Of a stretch of 60,165 nucleotides of DNA, positions 35,837-47,587 are shown piece by piece (the first letter of the stretch is position 1; the number at the start of each line of letters is the position of its first letter). Location: positions 1 to 60,165 of the forward strand of contig NZ_LRUE01000008.1 in assembly GCF_001550135.1 (NCBI RefSeq), given 5' to 3'. Source of the DNA: Pseudoalteromonas shioyasakiensis (GTDB lineage Bacteria; Pseudomonadota; Gammaproteobacteria; Enterobacterales; Alteromonadaceae). A program made the translations under genes and the position numbers. The notes below the pieces were generated by a model. That model saw only the letters and a program-made list of their open reading frames with translations, was not told the origin of the DNA and searched no databases.

Positions 35837-36298
35837 TTAGCCCTCGCTCATTGCGATGATCTGTTGCCAGTCATGTTCGGTGACAGGCATTACTGACAAT
35901 CGGCCGCCTTTTTTAAGAGCGATTTCGGTAATTGACTCATTGGCTTTAATCGCCTGCAGGCTAACTAGCTTTTTAAGGTGTAATTGGTATTGCACATCGA
36001 CTACAAACCAGCGCGGGTTATCAGCAGTTGCTTTGGCATCGTAGTAATCGCTATTTAAATCAAACTGTGTTGGGTCGGCATAAGCTTCGCGAGTCACCGT
36101 AGCGATACCTGCAACACCCACCTGTTTACAACTTGAATGATAAATCATTACCAAGTCACCTTGCTTGATACCATCGCGCAGAAAGTTGCGGGCTTGATAA
36201 TTACGCACGCCATCCCACATAGAGGTTTGCTCAGGTGCGTTTTTTAGATCATCAATTGAAAATGCATCGGGTTCGGTTTTAAAAAGCCAATAAGCCAT
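35837..36298 (-). CDS. EVE-domain protein
   Basis: A 153-residue protein consisting of a single EVE (PUA-like) domain: MAYWLFKTEPDAFSIDDL, SMWDGVRNYQARNFLRD, QGDLVMIYHS and GRLSVMPVTEHDWQ. EVE domains bind modified bases in RNA or DNA. The sequence is close to the housekeeping gammaproteobacterial version rather than those in restriction loci. It is divergent from tesB. Confidence 0.9.
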   Translation of the reverse strand: MAYWLFKTEPDAFSIDDLKNAPEQTSMWDGVRNYQARNFLRDGIKQGDLVMIYHSSCKQVGVAGIATVTREAYADPTQFDLNSDYYDAKATADNPRWFVVDVQYQLHLKKLVSLQAIKANESITEIALKKGGRLSVMPVTEHDWQQIIAMSEG

Positions 36299-36377
36299 AA
36301 TGAGGTGCTCTTACAAAGATTTACTTCCAATTAGTCTATAGTATCATTAAACGCTTGTCGGGATTGAGGATAAATAA

Positions 36378-37235
36378 ATGAGCCAAGTATTAGATGACCT
36401 ACTGTCATTAATGTCGTTAGAAGAGATTGAGCAAGGCTTGTATCGCGGGCAAAGCCAAGATTTAGGATTTAGAGCTGTATTCGGTGGCCAAGTAATGGGC
36501 CAAGCTCTATCTGCCGCAAAAGAAACATTACCACAAGGGCGTATTGTTCACTCTTTACACTCTTACTTTTTGCGCCCGGGTGATGCTGCAAAGCCGATTG
36601 TCTATGATGTAGAAAATATCCGTGATGGTAAAAGTTTTAGTACTCGCCGTGTAAAAGCAATTCAATATGGTAAGCCGATTTTTTACATGACTGCTTCTTT
36701 CCAAGGTGAAGAAGAGGGCTTATCACACCAAGCGCAGATGCCTGATGTACCACAGCCTGAAGAATTAAAGTCATCGCTTGAATTTTACCAAGCAAATGCA
36801 GAGCTTATTCCTGAACCAATTCGAAATAAGTTCATCCGAGAAGTACCAATTGAAATGCGTCCTGTGACCTTTCATAACCCATTCAAACCACAAGTGATGG
36901 AGCCAGTTAAGCATATTTGGTTTAAAGCTAATGGTGAGATGCCTGACGATCAGCGCATTCATAATTACTTACTTGCGTATGCATCTGACTTTGAGTTTTT
37001 ACCAACTGCATTACAGCCGCACGGCGTATCGTTTATGCAGCCGAATATGCAGGTTGCAACGATTGACCATGCAATGTGGTTTCACCGCCCGTTTAGACTA
37101 GACGATTGGATTTTATATTCGATTGATAGCCCAAGTGCGAGCTCTGGTCGTGGTTTGGTGCGAGGTCAGTTCTTTGACCGTCAAGGCAATTTGGTTGCCT
37201 CAACGATCCAAGAAGGGGTTATGCGTCAGCGTTAA
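36378..37235 (+). CDS. tesB: Acyl-CoA thioesterase II, TesB
   Basis: A 285-residue double hot-dog thioesterase, the same length as E. coli TesB (286). Recognisable blocks are [35 protein letters not shown] and the C-terminal [20 protein letters not shown], followed by QEGVM. It hydrolyses medium- and long-chain acyl-CoA to free acid and CoA. GAGG lies seven bases before the ATG. The end overlaps the convergent plsB by four bases. Confidence 0.93.
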   Translation: MSQVLDDLLSLMSLEEIEQGLYRGQSQDLGFRAVFGGQVMGQALSAAKETLPQGRIVHSLHSYFLRPGDAAKPIVYDVENIRDGKSFSTRRVKAIQYGKPIFYMTASFQGEEEGLSHQAQMPDVPQPEELKSSLEFYQANAELIPEPIRNKFIREVPIEMRPVTFHNPFKPQVMEPVKHIWFKANGEMPDDQRIHNYLLAYASDFEFLPTALQPHGVSFMQPNMQVATIDHAMWFHRPFRLDDWILYSIDSPSASSGRGLVRGQFFDRQGNLVASTIQEGVMRQR

Positions 37236-39682
37236 TCTTTTACGTGCTGAGCTTGGCTTTGCACTATATCGTCAATTGACTGCCAGACCCGTGCTGGCAG
37301 CAATGCTTTAAGATATAAATACACTTCACACAGCTCATTGCTACCCGTTAAGCCTTGCTCTGTTTCGGTAATTAGCTTTTGCTCTCGCAAGCTTGAAATA
37401 AAACCAATAAGTACTTTTTTGTCGAAGAACTCAGGGGTTTTAATGCCGTGCAAGGTACCTAAGCGCTCAGCTAACACTTGGCTTTCATGTTCAAGTTCTT
37501 CACGCTCAATACCACTGCTAGTTTGAATAAAGCCAACCACGATAGCGTAGCGTTGCAGTGTTAAGCTTAGGGCGCGACCGAGCATTTCGAGTTTCGCTAA
37601 GCAATCGTTGCTGTTAGTGATCTTGATATTATCGCCATCAATTTCAATCAGGTCTTGATCAACGAAACTAGCGAGAACACGCGTAATGTAGTTTTCATCT
37701 AACTCATGCAAGAACCACTCTTTGGCAAACAGTGGGTAAAAACGTGCAATCAAGGCTTGGCAATCAGCCATGGTAGTTTGATGTGCTTTGAATAAATGCA
37801 GCGCCAATAAGCTCGGTACTGCAAATAAGTGCAACACGTTATTACGGTAGTAGTTGAATAGTGTTTTTTCTTTATCGTTAATCGCGATAATTTCGCCAAA
37901 CTCATCACTGATCACATCAAACTTATTAAGTTTAAGTGCATGCTCTAGCAGCTGCTCGGCGCTTTCGTCTGGTGTGGTCACCTTTTCGCTGTAGCTTGCG
38001 CTTCGCTGTAAATGTAAATAAAACTCAAGCTGAGCAATCAGCTTAGGTTTACTTAACGCGTGTTTATCATTTACCAGTAATATCATCGCAAGTAGATTCA
38101 CTGCATTGAGTGCAGCGGCGCTATTAATATTAACCATTACCTTATCAGCGAGGTTAGCGACTTGTGGTCCAAGCCATTGTGGTTTCTGAACATCAGTTGG
38201 GTGAATCGACTCTCGCCAATCAGGTTGTTGATCATTGAGATATTGGTTTATCGATATAGGGTCGCCAAAGTTTAAATAACCACGACCATAGTTTTTAAGG
38301 TTTTTAATTGCCTTAAAGATACCTAATACCGACTCACCTTTTTTATCGTTACCGGCAAGCTCTTTTAAGTAAGTATTAATTTCCATTACGTGCTCATAAC
38401 CAATGTATACAGGCACAATTGAAATAGGGCGGTCTATGCCACGTAACATAGCTTGTAATGTCATGGCGAGCATACCTGTTTTTGGCGGTAACAAGCGACC
38501 AGTACGGCTACGACCACCTTCAGTGTAAAACTTTACTGAATAGCCTTTAATAAATAACTGGCTCAGGTACTCTTTAAATACTGACGAATACAGTTTATTG
38601 CCCGCGAATGAGCGGCGAATAAAGAAAGCACCACTGCGACGGAAAATCCCCCCTGCTGGGAAGAAGTTTAAGTTGATACCCGCAGCGATATGTGGCGGAA
38701 CTAAGCCTAAATGGTAAATAGAATAGGTCAGCAATAAGTAATCCATGTGCGAGCGGTGACATGGCATATAGATAATCTCGTGGCCTTTATCTGTAAGCTC
38801 ATGCACCTGCTCAGAAAACTTAATATCAATCCCGTTATAAAGCTTATTCCACAGCCAAGTTAAAATACGGTCTGCAACACGAATGGTGGCATCGCTATAA
38901 TTGGCGGCAATCTCATCAAGTAGCTTCAGCGCATTTTGGCGAGCTTGCTCTTGGCTGATGTTTTTTTCTTTCGCTTCTATTTGAATTGCTTTTTTTATTG
39001 TTGGTGAGGCAAGAAGCGAATTAAATAGCTGCTCACGTGATGGCATTTTCGGGCCTGTCGCTGCCAATTTTTGACGACGAAAGTGCACGCGGGCTACACG
39101 TAAAAGCTTATGTGGTAGTTCATCAACCTCAGCTTTTTCATTGACCAATAACGATAAATCGAGCGGCTGACTAAAGCGAATAAAGTTATCGCGCCCAGAA
39201 AATAGCAACACAAAGAATTTACGAAACCAGCTGGGTGTTAATGAATGAGACACCAAAGTACCTAAACCTGGCTTTTCTTTGCCCGGATTACGACCCCATA
39301 AAATCGTCACCGGGATCACTTGGACGTTTTTCTCACCTGATTGCATCAGGTGGTCAATAATTTGTTTGCCTTGCTGCAGGGCATTGCTTGGTTTGCTTTT
39401 GTTACCAAATAGCGGTGGTGGGTTTTGAATACCGATAAAGCGATCAAGTTCTGCATTACCTAATAACTGCTCTTCGGTCGGGTTAGGTAAGCCGTATTTT
39501 TTACATACCCTTGCCAGTGCCGCTAAATCAGAGCGTGCATTTAGCCTAACAATATAAAAAGTAGGGTTGGCTGGGTTTAGGTTGTATTGTTCAATCGGAT
39601 TTTCTGGCAGCACCTTACTTTTTACAAACAAGCGGTTCATACCGGCAGAAATGAAATTTAAACAACGATTAATGATACGCAT
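37232..39682 (-). CDS. plsB: Glycerol-3-phosphate 1-O-acyltransferase PlsB
   Basis: An 816-residue inner-membrane enzyme making lysophosphatidate, the first step of phospholipid synthesis; E. coli PlsB has 807. The acyltransferase block [13 protein letters not shown] (HX4D), block III region [20 protein letters not shown] and PVYIGYEHV are visible. ATG 39682 follows GGTGAG closely; a TTG at 39685 is an unlikely start. Its 5' end faces the S10 operon across 214 bases to the S10 promoter. Confidence 0.95.
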   Translation of the reverse strand: MRIINRCLNFISAGMNRLFVKSKVLPENPIEQYNLNPANPTFYIVRLNARSDLAALARVCKKYGLPNPTEEQLLGNAELDRFIGIQNPPPLFGNKSKPSNALQQGKQIIDHLMQSGEKNVQVIPVTILWGRNPGKEKPGLGTLVSHSLTPSWFRKFFVLLFSGRDNFIRFSQPLDLSLLVNEKAEVDELPHKLLRVARVHFRRQKLAATGPKMPSREQLFNSLLASPTIKKAIQIEAKEKNISQEQARQNALKLLDEIAANYSDATIRVADRILTWLWNKLYNGIDIKFSEQVHELTDKGHEIIYMPCHRSHMDYLLLTYSIYHLGLVPPHIAAGINLNFFPAGGIFRRSGAFFIRRSFAGNKLYSSVFKEYLSQLFIKGYSVKFYTEGGRSRTGRLLPPKTGMLAMTLQAMLRGIDRPISIVPVYIGYEHVMEINTYLKELAGNDKKGESVLGIFKAIKNLKNYGRGYLNFGDPISINQYLNDQQPDWRESIHPTDVQKPQWLGPQVANLADKVMVNINSAAALNAVNLLAMILLVNDKHALSKPKLIAQLEFYLHLQRSASYSEKVTTPDESAEQLLEHALKLNKFDVISDEFGEIIAINDKEKTLFNYYRNNVLHLFAVPSLLALHLFKAHQTTMADCQALIARFYPLFAKEWFLHELDENYITRVLASFVDQDLIEIDGDNIKITNSNDCLAKLEMLGRALSLTLQRYAIVVGFIQTSSGIEREELEHESQVLAERLGTLHGIKTPEFFDKKVLIGFISSLREQKLITETEQGLTGSNELCEVYLYLKALLPARVWQSIDDIVQSQAQHVKD

Positions 39683-39896
39683 CAACTCACCAAAGTTATT
39701 AGTAGATATTAAATAGACCGAGTCTGGTCAAAAATAAGCGGCATAGAATAACAATTATTAACTGGACTGACCATTTAAAAGCGATTTTCTAGCCTCTTTA
39801 CTCGCACAAGTATAATTTAAAGACGCTAATGTTATTGATAAAGTTCGAAAGTTAAACAAAATTTAATTTAGACCTTTGAGATTTTCAAAATAGTTG

Positions 39897-39924
39897 TTGC
39901 ATTTATCACCAATCTATCTATAAT
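39897..39924 (+). promoter_or_regulatory. S10 operon promoter
   Basis: TTGCAT, 16 bases, TATAAT, a perfect -10. It predicts transcription from about 39931 and an untranslated leader of about 183 bases, close to the 172 of E. coli S10. Confidence 0.8.
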
Positions 39925-39930
39925 ACGCAG

Positions 39931-40425
<495 letters not shown>

Positions 40426-40452
40426 TCGGAAGATTAGAGAGGTTTTAGGAAA

Positions 40453-41088
40453 ATGGCATTAGGTCTAGTCGGTCGTAAAGTGGGTATGACACGTATCTTC
40501 ACTGAAGATGGTGTATCTATCCCTGTGACAGTTATCGAAGCGACACCTAACCGCATTGCTCAGATCAAATCTGAAGCAACTGACGGTTATAACGCGCTTC
40601 AAGTAACCGCAGGCACTAAAAAAGCAAGCCGTGTAAACAAAGCAGCAGCGGGTCACTTCGCTAAAGCTGGTGTTGAAGCGGGTCGCGGTCTGTGGGAATT
40701 CCGCCTAAATGGTGGTGAAGGCGATTTTGAAGTAGGCGCTGAGCTTACTGTTGAATTATTCAACGAAATCAACAAAGTTGACGTAACCGGTACTTCTAAA
40801 GGTAAAGGTTTCCAAGGTGGTGTTAAGCGCTGGAACTTCAGCATGCAAGACGCTACTCACGGTAACTCTCTATCTCACCGTGCTCCTGGTTCAATCGGTC
40901 AAAACCAATCACCTGGTAAGGTGTTTAAAGGTAAGAAAATGGCCGGTCACATGGGTGCTGAGCGTGTAACGACTCAAAACTTAGAACTAGTTCGCGTTGA
41001 CGCTGAGCGTAACCTGCTTTTAGTTAAAGGTGCAGTACCTGGCGCTATCGGCGGTGACGTTATCGTTAAACCAGCTGTTAAAGCATAA
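40453..41088 (+). CDS. rplC: Ribosomal protein L3
   Basis: 211 residues. It begins [19 protein letters not shown] and contains the central loop [13 protein letters not shown] and [20 protein letters not shown], which reaches the peptidyl transferase centre; the Gln in this loop is the position methylated by PrmB in E. coli. TTTTAGGA precedes the ATG. 27 bases separate it from rpsJ. Confidence 0.98.
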   Translation: MALGLVGRKVGMTRIFTEDGVSIPVTVIEATPNRIAQIKSEATDGYNALQVTAGTKKASRVNKAAAGHFAKAGVEAGRGLWEFRLNGGEGDFEVGAELTVELFNEINKVDVTGTSKGKGFQGGVKRWNFSMQDATHGNSLSHRAPGSIGQNQSPGKVFKGKKMAGHMGAERVTTQNLELVRVDAERNLLLVKGAVPGAIGGDVIVKPAVKA

Positions 41089-41105
41089 GTCCTGGAGATT
41101 TAGTG

Positions 41106-41711
41106 ATGGAATTAGCAATTAAAGACGCTTCTGGCGCTCTTGAAGTTTCTGAAGCTACTTTTGGACGTGAGTTTAACGAAGCATTAGTACACCAAGTAGT
41201 TGTTGCTTACGCAGCAGGTGCTCGTCAAGGTACTCGTGCTCAGAAGACACGTTCTGAAGTAAGCGGTGGTGGTAAAAAACCATGGTCTCAAAAAGGTACT
41301 GGCCGTGCACGTGCTGGTACAATTCGTAGCCCAATTTGGCGTTCAGGTGGCGTTAGCTTCGCAGCTAAACCACAAGATCACAGCCAAAAAGTAAACCGTA
41401 AAATGTACCGCGGTGCGATCAAAAGCATCTTATCTGAATTAGTTCGTCAAGAGCGTTTAATCGTTGTTGAACAGTTTGGTCTTGAAGCACCAAAAACTAA
41501 AGAACTAGTTTCTAAGCTTAAAGAACTTGAGCTTAAAGATGTTCTAATCGTGACTGAAGAAGTAGATGAGAATCTTTTCTTATCGGCACGTAACCTATAC
41601 AAGGTTGACACGCGTGATGTAGCTGGTATCGATCCTGTAAGCCTAATCGCTTTCGATAAGGTACTTATTACAGCTGCTGCTGTTAAGCAACTTGAGGAGG
41701 CGCTAGCATGA
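41106..41711 (+). CDS. rplD: Ribosomal protein L4, operon repressor
   Basis: 201 residues. The sequence closely tracks E. coli L4 ([47 protein letters not shown]). L4 is a 50S assembly protein and the autogenous regulator of this operon. I start at ATG 41106 as in E. coli (MEL...); a GTG three bases upstream is in frame. The stop overlaps rplW by four bases (ATGA). Confidence 0.97.
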   Translation: MELAIKDASGALEVSEATFGREFNEALVHQVVVAYAAGARQGTRAQKTRSEVSGGGKKPWSQKGTGRARAGTIRSPIWRSGGVSFAAKPQDHSQKVNRKMYRGAIKSILSELVRQERLIVVEQFGLEAPKTKELVSKLKELELKDVLIVTEEVDENLFLSARNLYKVDTRDVAGIDPVSLIAFDKVLITAAAVKQLEEALA

Positions 41712-42010
41712 TCCGTGAAGAACGTCTTTTAAAAGTGATCCTTGCTCCACACATCTCTGAGAAAAGCACTATCGCTGCTGAAGAGAACAACACGATTGTT
41801 TTCAAAGTAGCTTCTGATGCAACTAAAGCTGAAATCAAAGCTGCAGCAGAAAAGCTTTTTGAAGTAGAAGTAACTGGTGTTCGCACACTAAACGTTAAGG
41901 GTAAAACAAAACGTACTGGCATGCGTTTCGGTCGTCGTTCAGACTGGAAGAAAGCTTACGTTACTCTTAAAGAAGGTAGCGAGCTAGACTTTGTCGGCGG
42001 CGCCGAGTAA
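41708..42010 (+). CDS. rplW: Ribosomal protein L23
   Basis: 100 residues. [20 protein letters not shown] and the C-terminal [19 protein letters not shown] are typical. L23 lies at the tunnel exit and docks trigger factor and SRP. Translation is coupled to rplD through the ATGA overlap, with GAGGAGG-like sequence (TTGAGGAGG, 41692-41700) as its ribosome site inside rplD. Confidence 0.97.
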   Translation: MIREERLLKVILAPHISEKSTIAAEENNTIVFKVASDATKAEIKAAAEKLFEVEVTGVRTLNVKGKTKRTGMRFGRRSDWKKAYVTLKEGSELDFVGGAE

Positions 42011-42027
42011 TAAGGGGAGTTAGAATT

Positions 42028-42852
42028 ATGGCACTTCAAAAGTGTAAACCAACTTCTGCGGGTCGTCGTCACCTGGTTAAAGTGGTTAACCCAGATCTAC
42101 ATAAGGGTAAACCTTACGCACCACTACTAGAGAAAAACTCTAAGTCTGGTGGTCGTAATAACAAAGGTCGTATCACGGTTCGTCACATCGGTGGTGGTCA
42201 TAAGCATCATTACCGTGTAATCGACTTTAAACGCACTAAAGATGGCATTCCAGCTGTTGTTGAGCGTCTAGAGTATGATCCAAACCGTAGCGCAAACATC
42301 GCTCTTGTATTATATGCAGACGGTGAGCGTCGTTACATTATTGCACCTAAAGGCTTAAAAGCTGGTGATTCAATCCAATCTGGTATTGATGCACCAATCA
42401 AAGCTGGTAACACGTTACCAATGCGTAACATGCCTGTAGGTTCGACTGTTCACAACGTAGAATTAAAACCAGGTAAAGGCGCGCAAATCGCACGTTCTGC
42501 TGGTGCATACGTTCAAATCCTTGCTCGTGAAGGTCAATACGTAACTCTACGTCTTCGTTCTGGCGAAGTTCGTAAAGTTCCAGCTGACTGTCGCGCAACA
42601 CTTGGTGAAGTAGGCAATGCTGAGCATATGCTTCGTTCACTAGGTAAAGCTGGTGCAAATCGCTGGCGTGGTATCCGTCCGACAGTTCGTGGTGTTGCCA
42701 TGAACCCGGTAGATCACCCGCACGGTGGTGGTGAAGGTCGTACATCTGGTGGTCGTCATCCTGTGTCTCCATGGGGTAAGCCGACTAAAGGTGCTAAGAC
42801 ACGTAAGAACAAGCGTACTGATAAGTTTATCGTACGTCGTCGTACTAAATAA
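42028..42852 (+). CDS. rplB: Ribosomal protein L2
   Basis: 274 residues (E. coli 273). [18 protein letters not shown] at the start and [20 protein letters not shown] near the C-terminus, which includes the conserved His of the peptidyl transferase region, identify it. GGGGAG precedes the ATG. The strand is free of other credible genes despite long opposite frames. Confidence 0.98.
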   Translation: MALQKCKPTSAGRRHLVKVVNPDLHKGKPYAPLLEKNSKSGGRNNKGRITVRHIGGGHKHHYRVIDFKRTKDGIPAVVERLEYDPNRSANIALVLYADGERRYIIAPKGLKAGDSIQSGIDAPIKAGNTLPMRNMPVGSTVHNVELKPGKGAQIARSAGAYVQILAREGQYVTLRLRSGEVRKVPADCRATLGEVGNAEHMLRSLGKAGANRWRGIRPTVRGVAMNPVDHPHGGGEGRTSGGRHPVSPWGKPTKGAKTRKNKRTDKFIVRRRTK

Positions 42853-42859
42853 TAGTTGA

Positions 42860-43147
<288 letters not shown>

Positions 43148-43161
43148 GAGGGGAATGATAA

Positions 43162-43494
43162 ATGCAAGCATTAGCTAAACATAAATTCGCCTCTGGTTCG
43201 GCGCAAAAAGCACGTCTAGTTGCAGATCAGATCCGCGGACTTCCGGTTGATCGCGCTCTAGAAATCCTGGCGTACAGCCCTAAAAAAGCGGCTGTATTAG
43301 TTAAAAAAGTACTTGAGTCTGCTATTGCTAACGCAGAGCATAACGAAGGTGCTGACATTGATGAGCTTCGTGTAACTACGATCTTTGTGGACGATGGTCC
43401 AACAATGAAGCGTATTATGCCACGTGCTAAAGGACGCGCAGACCGCATCCTTAAGCGTACAAGCCACATCACTGTTGTGGTTTCAGATAGCTAG
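43162..43494 (+). CDS. rplV: Ribosomal protein L22
   Basis: 110 residues. [20 protein letters not shown] and the loop [19 protein letters not shown], whose tip lines the exit tunnel where macrolide-resistance changes arise, are present. No insertion or deletion is seen in that loop. AGAGGGG precedes the ATG. Confidence 0.98.
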   Translation: MQALAKHKFASGSAQKARLVADQIRGLPVDRALEILAYSPKKAAVLVKKVLESAIANAEHNEGADIDELRVTTIFVDDGPTMKRIMPRAKGRADRILKRTSHITVVVSDS

Positions 43495-43505
43495 GAGTAT
43501 AAGTA

Positions 43506-44207
43506 ATGGGACAAAAAGTTCATCCTACTGGTATTCGCCTAGGTATCTCTAAACCTTGGGTTTCTACCTGGTACGCGAATTCAAAAGATTTCTCTGATCA
43601 GCTTTTTGGCGATCACAAAGTACGTACTTTCCTTACTAAGGAATTAAAAGCGGCTTCTGTGTCTAAAATCGTTATCGAGCGTCCAGCTAAATCTATCCGT
43701 GTAACAATTCACACAGCTCGTCCTGGTGTTGTTATCGGTAAAAAAGGCGAAGACGTTGAAAAACTACGTCAAGCAGTAACTAAGATTGCAGGTGTTCCGG
43801 CTCAGATTAATATCGCTGAAGTTCGTAAGCCTGAACTTGATGCACAACTAGTAGCTGACGGTATTGCGTCACAGCTAGAGCGTCGTGTTATGTTCCGTCG
43901 CGCTATGAAGCGTTCGGTACAAAATGCAATGCGCATTGGTGCAAAGGGTATCAAAGTTGAAGTTAGCGGTCGTCTTGGCGGTGCTGAGATCGCACGTTCA
44001 GAATGGTATCGTGAAGGTCGTGTACCTCTACATACTCTTCGTGCTGATATCGACTACGCAACTTCTGAAGCCTTAACCACTTATGGTATCATTGGTGTTA
44101 AAGTTTGGATCTTCAAAGGCGAAGTTATTGGTGGTTTACCACTAGTACAAGAGCAAGAGAAGCCAGCTAAACGCGCGCCAAAGAAAGCCAAAAAAAGTGC
44201 TAAGTAG
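43506..44207 (+). CDS. rpsC: Ribosomal protein S3
   Basis: 233 residues, as in E. coli. It contains [19 protein letters not shown], the KH motif [15 protein letters not shown] and the C-terminal [11 protein letters not shown]. The Lys-rich tail [13 protein letters not shown] is typical. S3 forms part of the mRNA entry channel. TAGGAG precedes the ATG. Confidence 0.98.
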   Translation: MGQKVHPTGIRLGISKPWVSTWYANSKDFSDQLFGDHKVRTFLTKELKAASVSKIVIERPAKSIRVTIHTARPGVVIGKKGEDVEKLRQAVTKIAGVPAQINIAEVRKPELDAQLVADGIASQLERRVMFRRAMKRSVQNAMRIGAKGIKVEVSGRLGGAEIARSEWYREGRVPLHTLRADIDYATSEALTTYGIIGVKVWIFKGEVIGGLPLVQEQEKPAKRAPKKAKKSAK

Positions 44208-44219
44208 AGGTAGCGAGTA

Positions 44220-44633
44220 ATGTTACAGCCAAAACGTACAAAATTCCGTAAAATGCACAAAGGCCGCAACCGCGGTTTAGCGCAAAACGGTAACAAAGTA
44301 AGCTTCGGTACTTTCGGTTTGAAAGCTACTGGCCGTGGCCGTATGACTGCTCGTCAAATCGAAGCAGCTCGTCGTGCTATGACACGTCACGTAAAGCGTC
44401 AAGGTAAAATCTGGATTCGTGTATTCCCAGATAAGCCAATTACGAACAAACCATTAGAAGTTCGTATGGGTAAAGGTAAAGGTTCTGTTGAATATTGGGT
44501 TGCTGAAATTCAACCTGGTAAAGTACTTTACGAAATGGAAGGTGTTTCTGAAGAGCTTGCTCGTGAAGCATTTAACCTTGCAGCGCGTAAATTACCATTC
44601 ACAACAACTTTCGTAACTCGGACGGTGATGTAA
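44220..44633 (+). CDS. rplP: Ribosomal protein L16
   Basis: 137 residues. [36 protein letters not shown] and [19 protein letters not shown] are diagnostic; the Arg in RMGKGKG corresponds to the residue hydroxylated by RoxA in E. coli. The last base of its stop is the first base of the rpmC ATG (TAATG). Confidence 0.98.
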   Translation: MLQPKRTKFRKMHKGRNRGLAQNGNKVSFGTFGLKATGRGRMTARQIEAARRAMTRHVKRQGKIWIRVFPDKPITNKPLEVRMGKGKGSVEYWVAEIQPGKVLYEMEGVSEELAREAFNLAARKLPFTTTFVTRTVM

Positions 44634-44824
44634 TGAAAGCTAGCGAACTAAAAGACAAAAGCGTAGAAGAGCTAAATGCTGAACTTCTAGGACTTCTTCG
44701 TGAGCAGTTCAACCTGCGCATGCAAGCAAGCACTGGTCAGTTAGCTCAGACACACACGCTAAGAACAGTACGTCGCGATATCGCGCGTGTAAAAACAGTT
44801 ATTAACCAGAAGGCAGGTCAATAA
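44633..44824 (+). CDS. rpmC: Ribosomal protein L29
   Basis: 63 residues. [20 protein letters not shown] and [13 protein letters not shown] are typical of L29, which sits beside L23 at the tunnel exit. TAATG overlaps bind it to both rplP before it and rpsQ after it, so the three are translationally coupled. Confidence 0.97.
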   Translation: MKASELKDKSVEELNAELLGLLREQFNLRMQASTGQLAQTHTLRTVRRDIARVKTVINQKAGQ

Positions 44825-45081
44825 TGAGCGATAAAATCCGTACTCTTCAAGGCCGTGTAATCAGCGACAAGATGGATAAATCTTTCACTGTTGCTATCGC
44901 ACGTTACGTGAAGCATCCAGTATATGGAAAATTCATCAAACGTACGACTAAACTACACGTACATGACGAAAACAACACAGCTCAAACTGGTGACGTAGTT
45001 ACTATTTCTGAGTGTGCTCCTATTTCTAAGACTAAGTCTTGGACTTTAGTAGACGTTGTTGAGCGTCCAAAGAAAGCTTAA
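44824..45081 (+). CDS. rpsQ: Ribosomal protein S17, last gene of the operon
   Basis: 85 residues. [36 protein letters not shown] and the end [15 protein letters not shown] identify S17, a primary 16S-binding protein. In E. coli the spc operon (rplN...) follows directly; here a terminator and repeats follow instead. Confidence 0.98.
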   Translation: MSDKIRTLQGRVISDKMDKSFTVAIARYVKHPVYGKFIKRTTKLHVHDENNTAQTGDVVTISECAPISKTKSWTLVDVVERPKKA

Positions 45082-45103
45082 TTTTTAATTAAGTTTCCTT
45101 ACT

Positions 45104-45138
45104 AAAAAGCCCCGGCATCTGCTGGGGCTTTTTGTTTT
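45104..45138 (+). terminator. Terminator of the S10 operon
   Basis: AGCCCC/GGGGCT arms flanked by A and T runs (AAAAAG...CTTTTTGTTTTT), 27 bases after rpsQ. It also works on the minus strand. Confidence 0.85.
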
Positions 45139-45256
45139 TAAAAATAGCTGGAAGCTTTCAGCTGTCAGACGTCAGATTAGATCGAGAAGGGGCTTTCATT
45201 TCAGTGTAAGAAAACAAAAATCATAGTTGCTATAGGTTAAACGGGATTTAGTTTGT

Positions 45257-45314
45257 CCTAGCACCTAGCACCTAGCACCTAGCACCTAGCACCTAGCACC
45301 TAGCACCTAGCACC
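45257..45314 (+). repeat. Tandem array of the heptamer CCTAGCA
   Basis: Eight exact copies of CCTAGCA plus a partial ninth, ending six bases before the minus-strand gene's stop. Single or double units (CCTAGAA, CCTAGCA) occur near 861-881 and 12513-12528. Confidence 0.95.
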
Positions 45315-45319
45315 TTCAA

Positions 45320-46204
45320 TCATTTCCCCAGCGCTTTATCTATTTCTTCTCTTAACCGTGGGCCTTTTAGGTTTTCAGCCATGATTTCGGCAACTTTTGC
45401 ATTACTGCTATTTTCAAGAGTGGTAATGCGTTCTGCTAAATCACTGGCATAACTATTGTTGCCGTCTCTTGTTGCACGGAAAAATTGGCCAATGAGGGCT
45501 GTGGCAGAAATATTGCGAACATAATCATTATCGTCAGTTTGTAACAGTTTTTGAAAGTGCTCAGCGAGCTTAGGCGATACGTTATTTTGGCGAGATAAAT
45601 TCTCTAATGTACTGACACGAATTTTAGGATCATTAGTGTATTCGCTAATGCTTATCATGGCATCGATTACTGCATTTGCTTGGCTGTCGTCCAAGTCGCG
45701 TCTGAGCATGCCTAGGGTCATTTTTAGTTGCCCGTAGGCTGCTAAGCGCTCATTTTCGGACTTACTCAAATTGAGTAAGGTGGCAAGAGCTTCATTTATT
45801 GAGCTGTCGGCATATTGTGGGTCTGCTTTGATGCGTTCGCGGTAGTCATCAGGTAAATTACTTAGCCAGCCAAGCGCTGGATTTCTTTTCTCAATTTCGA
45901 CTCGTCGCTCTTTTTCTTGCTGTTCCATTGCTTGTTTAACTAATGAGGCAAGTCGCTCAGGATCAATTGTTGGCGCTTGATTTTCAAGCTCGTGAATGCG
46001 TGTTTCGAGATCTAAAATATAGCCATGTAAGGCAACTAGATTTTCTCTGTCTTGCTCTGGAATGGTTAACTTTTTTAAGTTAGGTTTTGCTTGCTGAATA
46101 ACTACAGGCTTGTCAGTCGAGTTTACTTTTGTATAGCTATAAATTGATAAGCCAAGTGCAATGCTTGCAAATGCCAGCGCAGTATTCCCTTGCCAAGTTG
46201 ACAT
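45320..46204 (-). CDS. Membrane-anchored protein with coiled coil and HEAT-like repeats, unknown
   Basis: A 294-residue protein. An N-terminal helix (about 8-24, ALAFASIALGLSIYSY) anchors it, followed by a coiled-coil stretch around DLETRIHELENQ (about 69-80). The C-terminal half is all helical, with HEAT-like units such as NDPKIRVSTLENLSRQ and DNDYVRNISATALIGQF. I do not recognise a family. It would face the periplasm if the anchor inserts in the usual way. The 7-bp tandem array lies right behind its stop. Confidence 0.65.
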   Translation of the reverse strand: MSTWQGNTALAFASIALGLSIYSYTKVNSTDKPVVIQQAKPNLKKLTIPEQDRENLVALHGYILDLETRIHELENQAPTIDPERLASLVKQAMEQQEKERRVEIEKRNPALGWLSNLPDDYRERIKADPQYADSSINEALATLLNLSKSENERLAAYGQLKMTLGMLRRDLDDSQANAVIDAMISISEYTNDPKIRVSTLENLSRQNNVSPKLAEHFQKLLQTDDNDYVRNISATALIGQFFRATRDGNNSYASDLAERITTLENSSNAKVAEIMAENLKGPRLREEIDKALGK

Positions 46205-46286
46205 ATCACATCATCCAAGTTGCTTTGTAATATCAGCAGATTAAAACAAGCTATTTGTATTATCAAATACTTATGATGATAAAAAT

Positions 46287-46316
46287 AAAAAGCGCAGCTA
46301 GTTAGCTGCGCTTTTA
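46287..46316. terminator. Bidirectional terminator after the dipeptidase gene
   Basis: AAAAGCGCAGCTA and TAGCTGCGCTTTTA arms, 18 bases beyond the M19 gene stop. The A-run on its left serves the minus strand. Confidence 0.8.
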
Positions 46317-46333
46317 AATAGAGTTTGTGTCGA

Positions 46334-47527
46334 TTAATGGGCTTTTGCGTATGCTTCAGCTTGTTGCCATACACGTAGCATATTGCCACTTAAAATCTTT
46401 TTGATGTCTTTATCACTATAACCACGGTCCATTAGACCTTGCACAAGGTTAGGATAGCTAGAAACATCTTTTAAGCCAGTAGGTAGAGAGTCGCCTACAC
46501 CATCGTAATCTGAGCCAATACCCACATAATCGATACCAATTAGCTCAACTACATGGTCAATGTGATCAAGTACTTGTTCTAAGCTTGCAAATGGAAACGG
46601 GTTTTTAGCGCGATAAGCTGCATCAAAATCTTTGCTTAGCTTAGTACCGTCTTTTTTCTTTTCAGCCTTTGCTGATTTAAGTTGATCGTACCAAGAGCCA
46701 GCCTTTGCTGTAACAAAGCTTGAACCGAAGTTAATTTGAATAACACCCCCATTCTTTTTAAGTGCTAACAGCATGTCGTCATTCATATTACGCTCAAAGC
46801 CTGGGGTGTATTTACGCAGTGATGAGTGTGAAGCAATCACGGGTACCTTTGAAATTTCCATCACTTGATAAAACGCATCATCAGAAATATGTGATACATC
46901 AACCAGCATACCTATGTTGTTCATTTCTTTTACCAGCTCTTTACCGAATGGGCTCAGGCCTTTCCACTTACGACGGATGTCATAAGATGAATCAGAAATG
47001 TGGTTGCTCTGTGAGTGAGCTAGCGTGATGTAACGTACGCCACGCTCATAAAAATGCTTAAGGTTTTTAATGTCGCCTTCGATAGGTGAGCCGTTTTCCA
47101 TGCCCATAGCAATCGACATTTTGCCTTGTTTAAATTGCTCTTTAATATCGGCAGTTGAGTCTGCAATAGCGAATTTACTTGGTGCGCGTTGCACAATCGC
47201 TTCCATAGAATCGATTAGCTGATTTGCTAATTGATAGCTTTTACCTTTGCCTTCAAATTCTAGGTTTGCAGGAATGTAAATTGACATGAAAGGAGCGTTC
47301 AAACCACCTTGCACAGCACGCGGATAATCAAAGTCACCGTCGCTTGTAGCTTTGGTTACGTCAGCCCACTTGTTATGAATACGGTAAGGCACATCGATAT
47401 GGGTATCGATTAAAATAGTGTCTTTTGCCAGTTTAATGGCTTTATCTGATGCAGTAACCTGATCTGCATTTACTTGACCAATTAAGGCCAAAGAAACTGC
47501 GGCAACCAGTGAGCTTAGTTTTTTCAT
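46334..47527 (-). CDS. Exported membrane-dipeptidase family (M19) enzyme
   Basis: A 397-residue protein with signal peptide (to about residue 21, QVNA/DQ). The zinc motif DTHIDVP (DxHxD), then AMGMENGSPIEG, LVDVSHISDDAF, VIASHSSLRKYTPG and YVGIGSDYDGVGD match renal-dipeptidase-type enzymes, which cleave dipeptides, including D-containing ones. It probably works in the periplasm in peptide scavenging. Confidence 0.92.
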   Translation of the reverse strand: MKKLSSLVAAVSLALIGQVNADQVTASDKAIKLAKDTILIDTHIDVPYRIHNKWADVTKATSDGDFDYPRAVQGGLNAPFMSIYIPANLEFEGKGKSYQLANQLIDSMEAIVQRAPSKFAIADSTADIKEQFKQGKMSIAMGMENGSPIEGDIKNLKHFYERGVRYITLAHSQSNHISDSSYDIRRKWKGLSPFGKELVKEMNNIGMLVDVSHISDDAFYQVMEISKVPVIASHSSLRKYTPGFERNMNDDMLLALKKNGGVIQINFGSSFVTAKAGSWYDQLKSAKAEKKKDGTKLSKDFDAAYRAKNPFPFASLEQVLDHIDHVVELIGIDYVGIGSDYDGVGDSLPTGLKDVSSYPNLVQGLMDRGYSDKDIKKILSGNMLRVWQQAEAYAKAH

Positions 47528-47587
47528 TTTTTAATGGCTCTTTAAGTTAAAAAGCCATTGTGAAGGGTTACAGTGTAACTTACAAGT

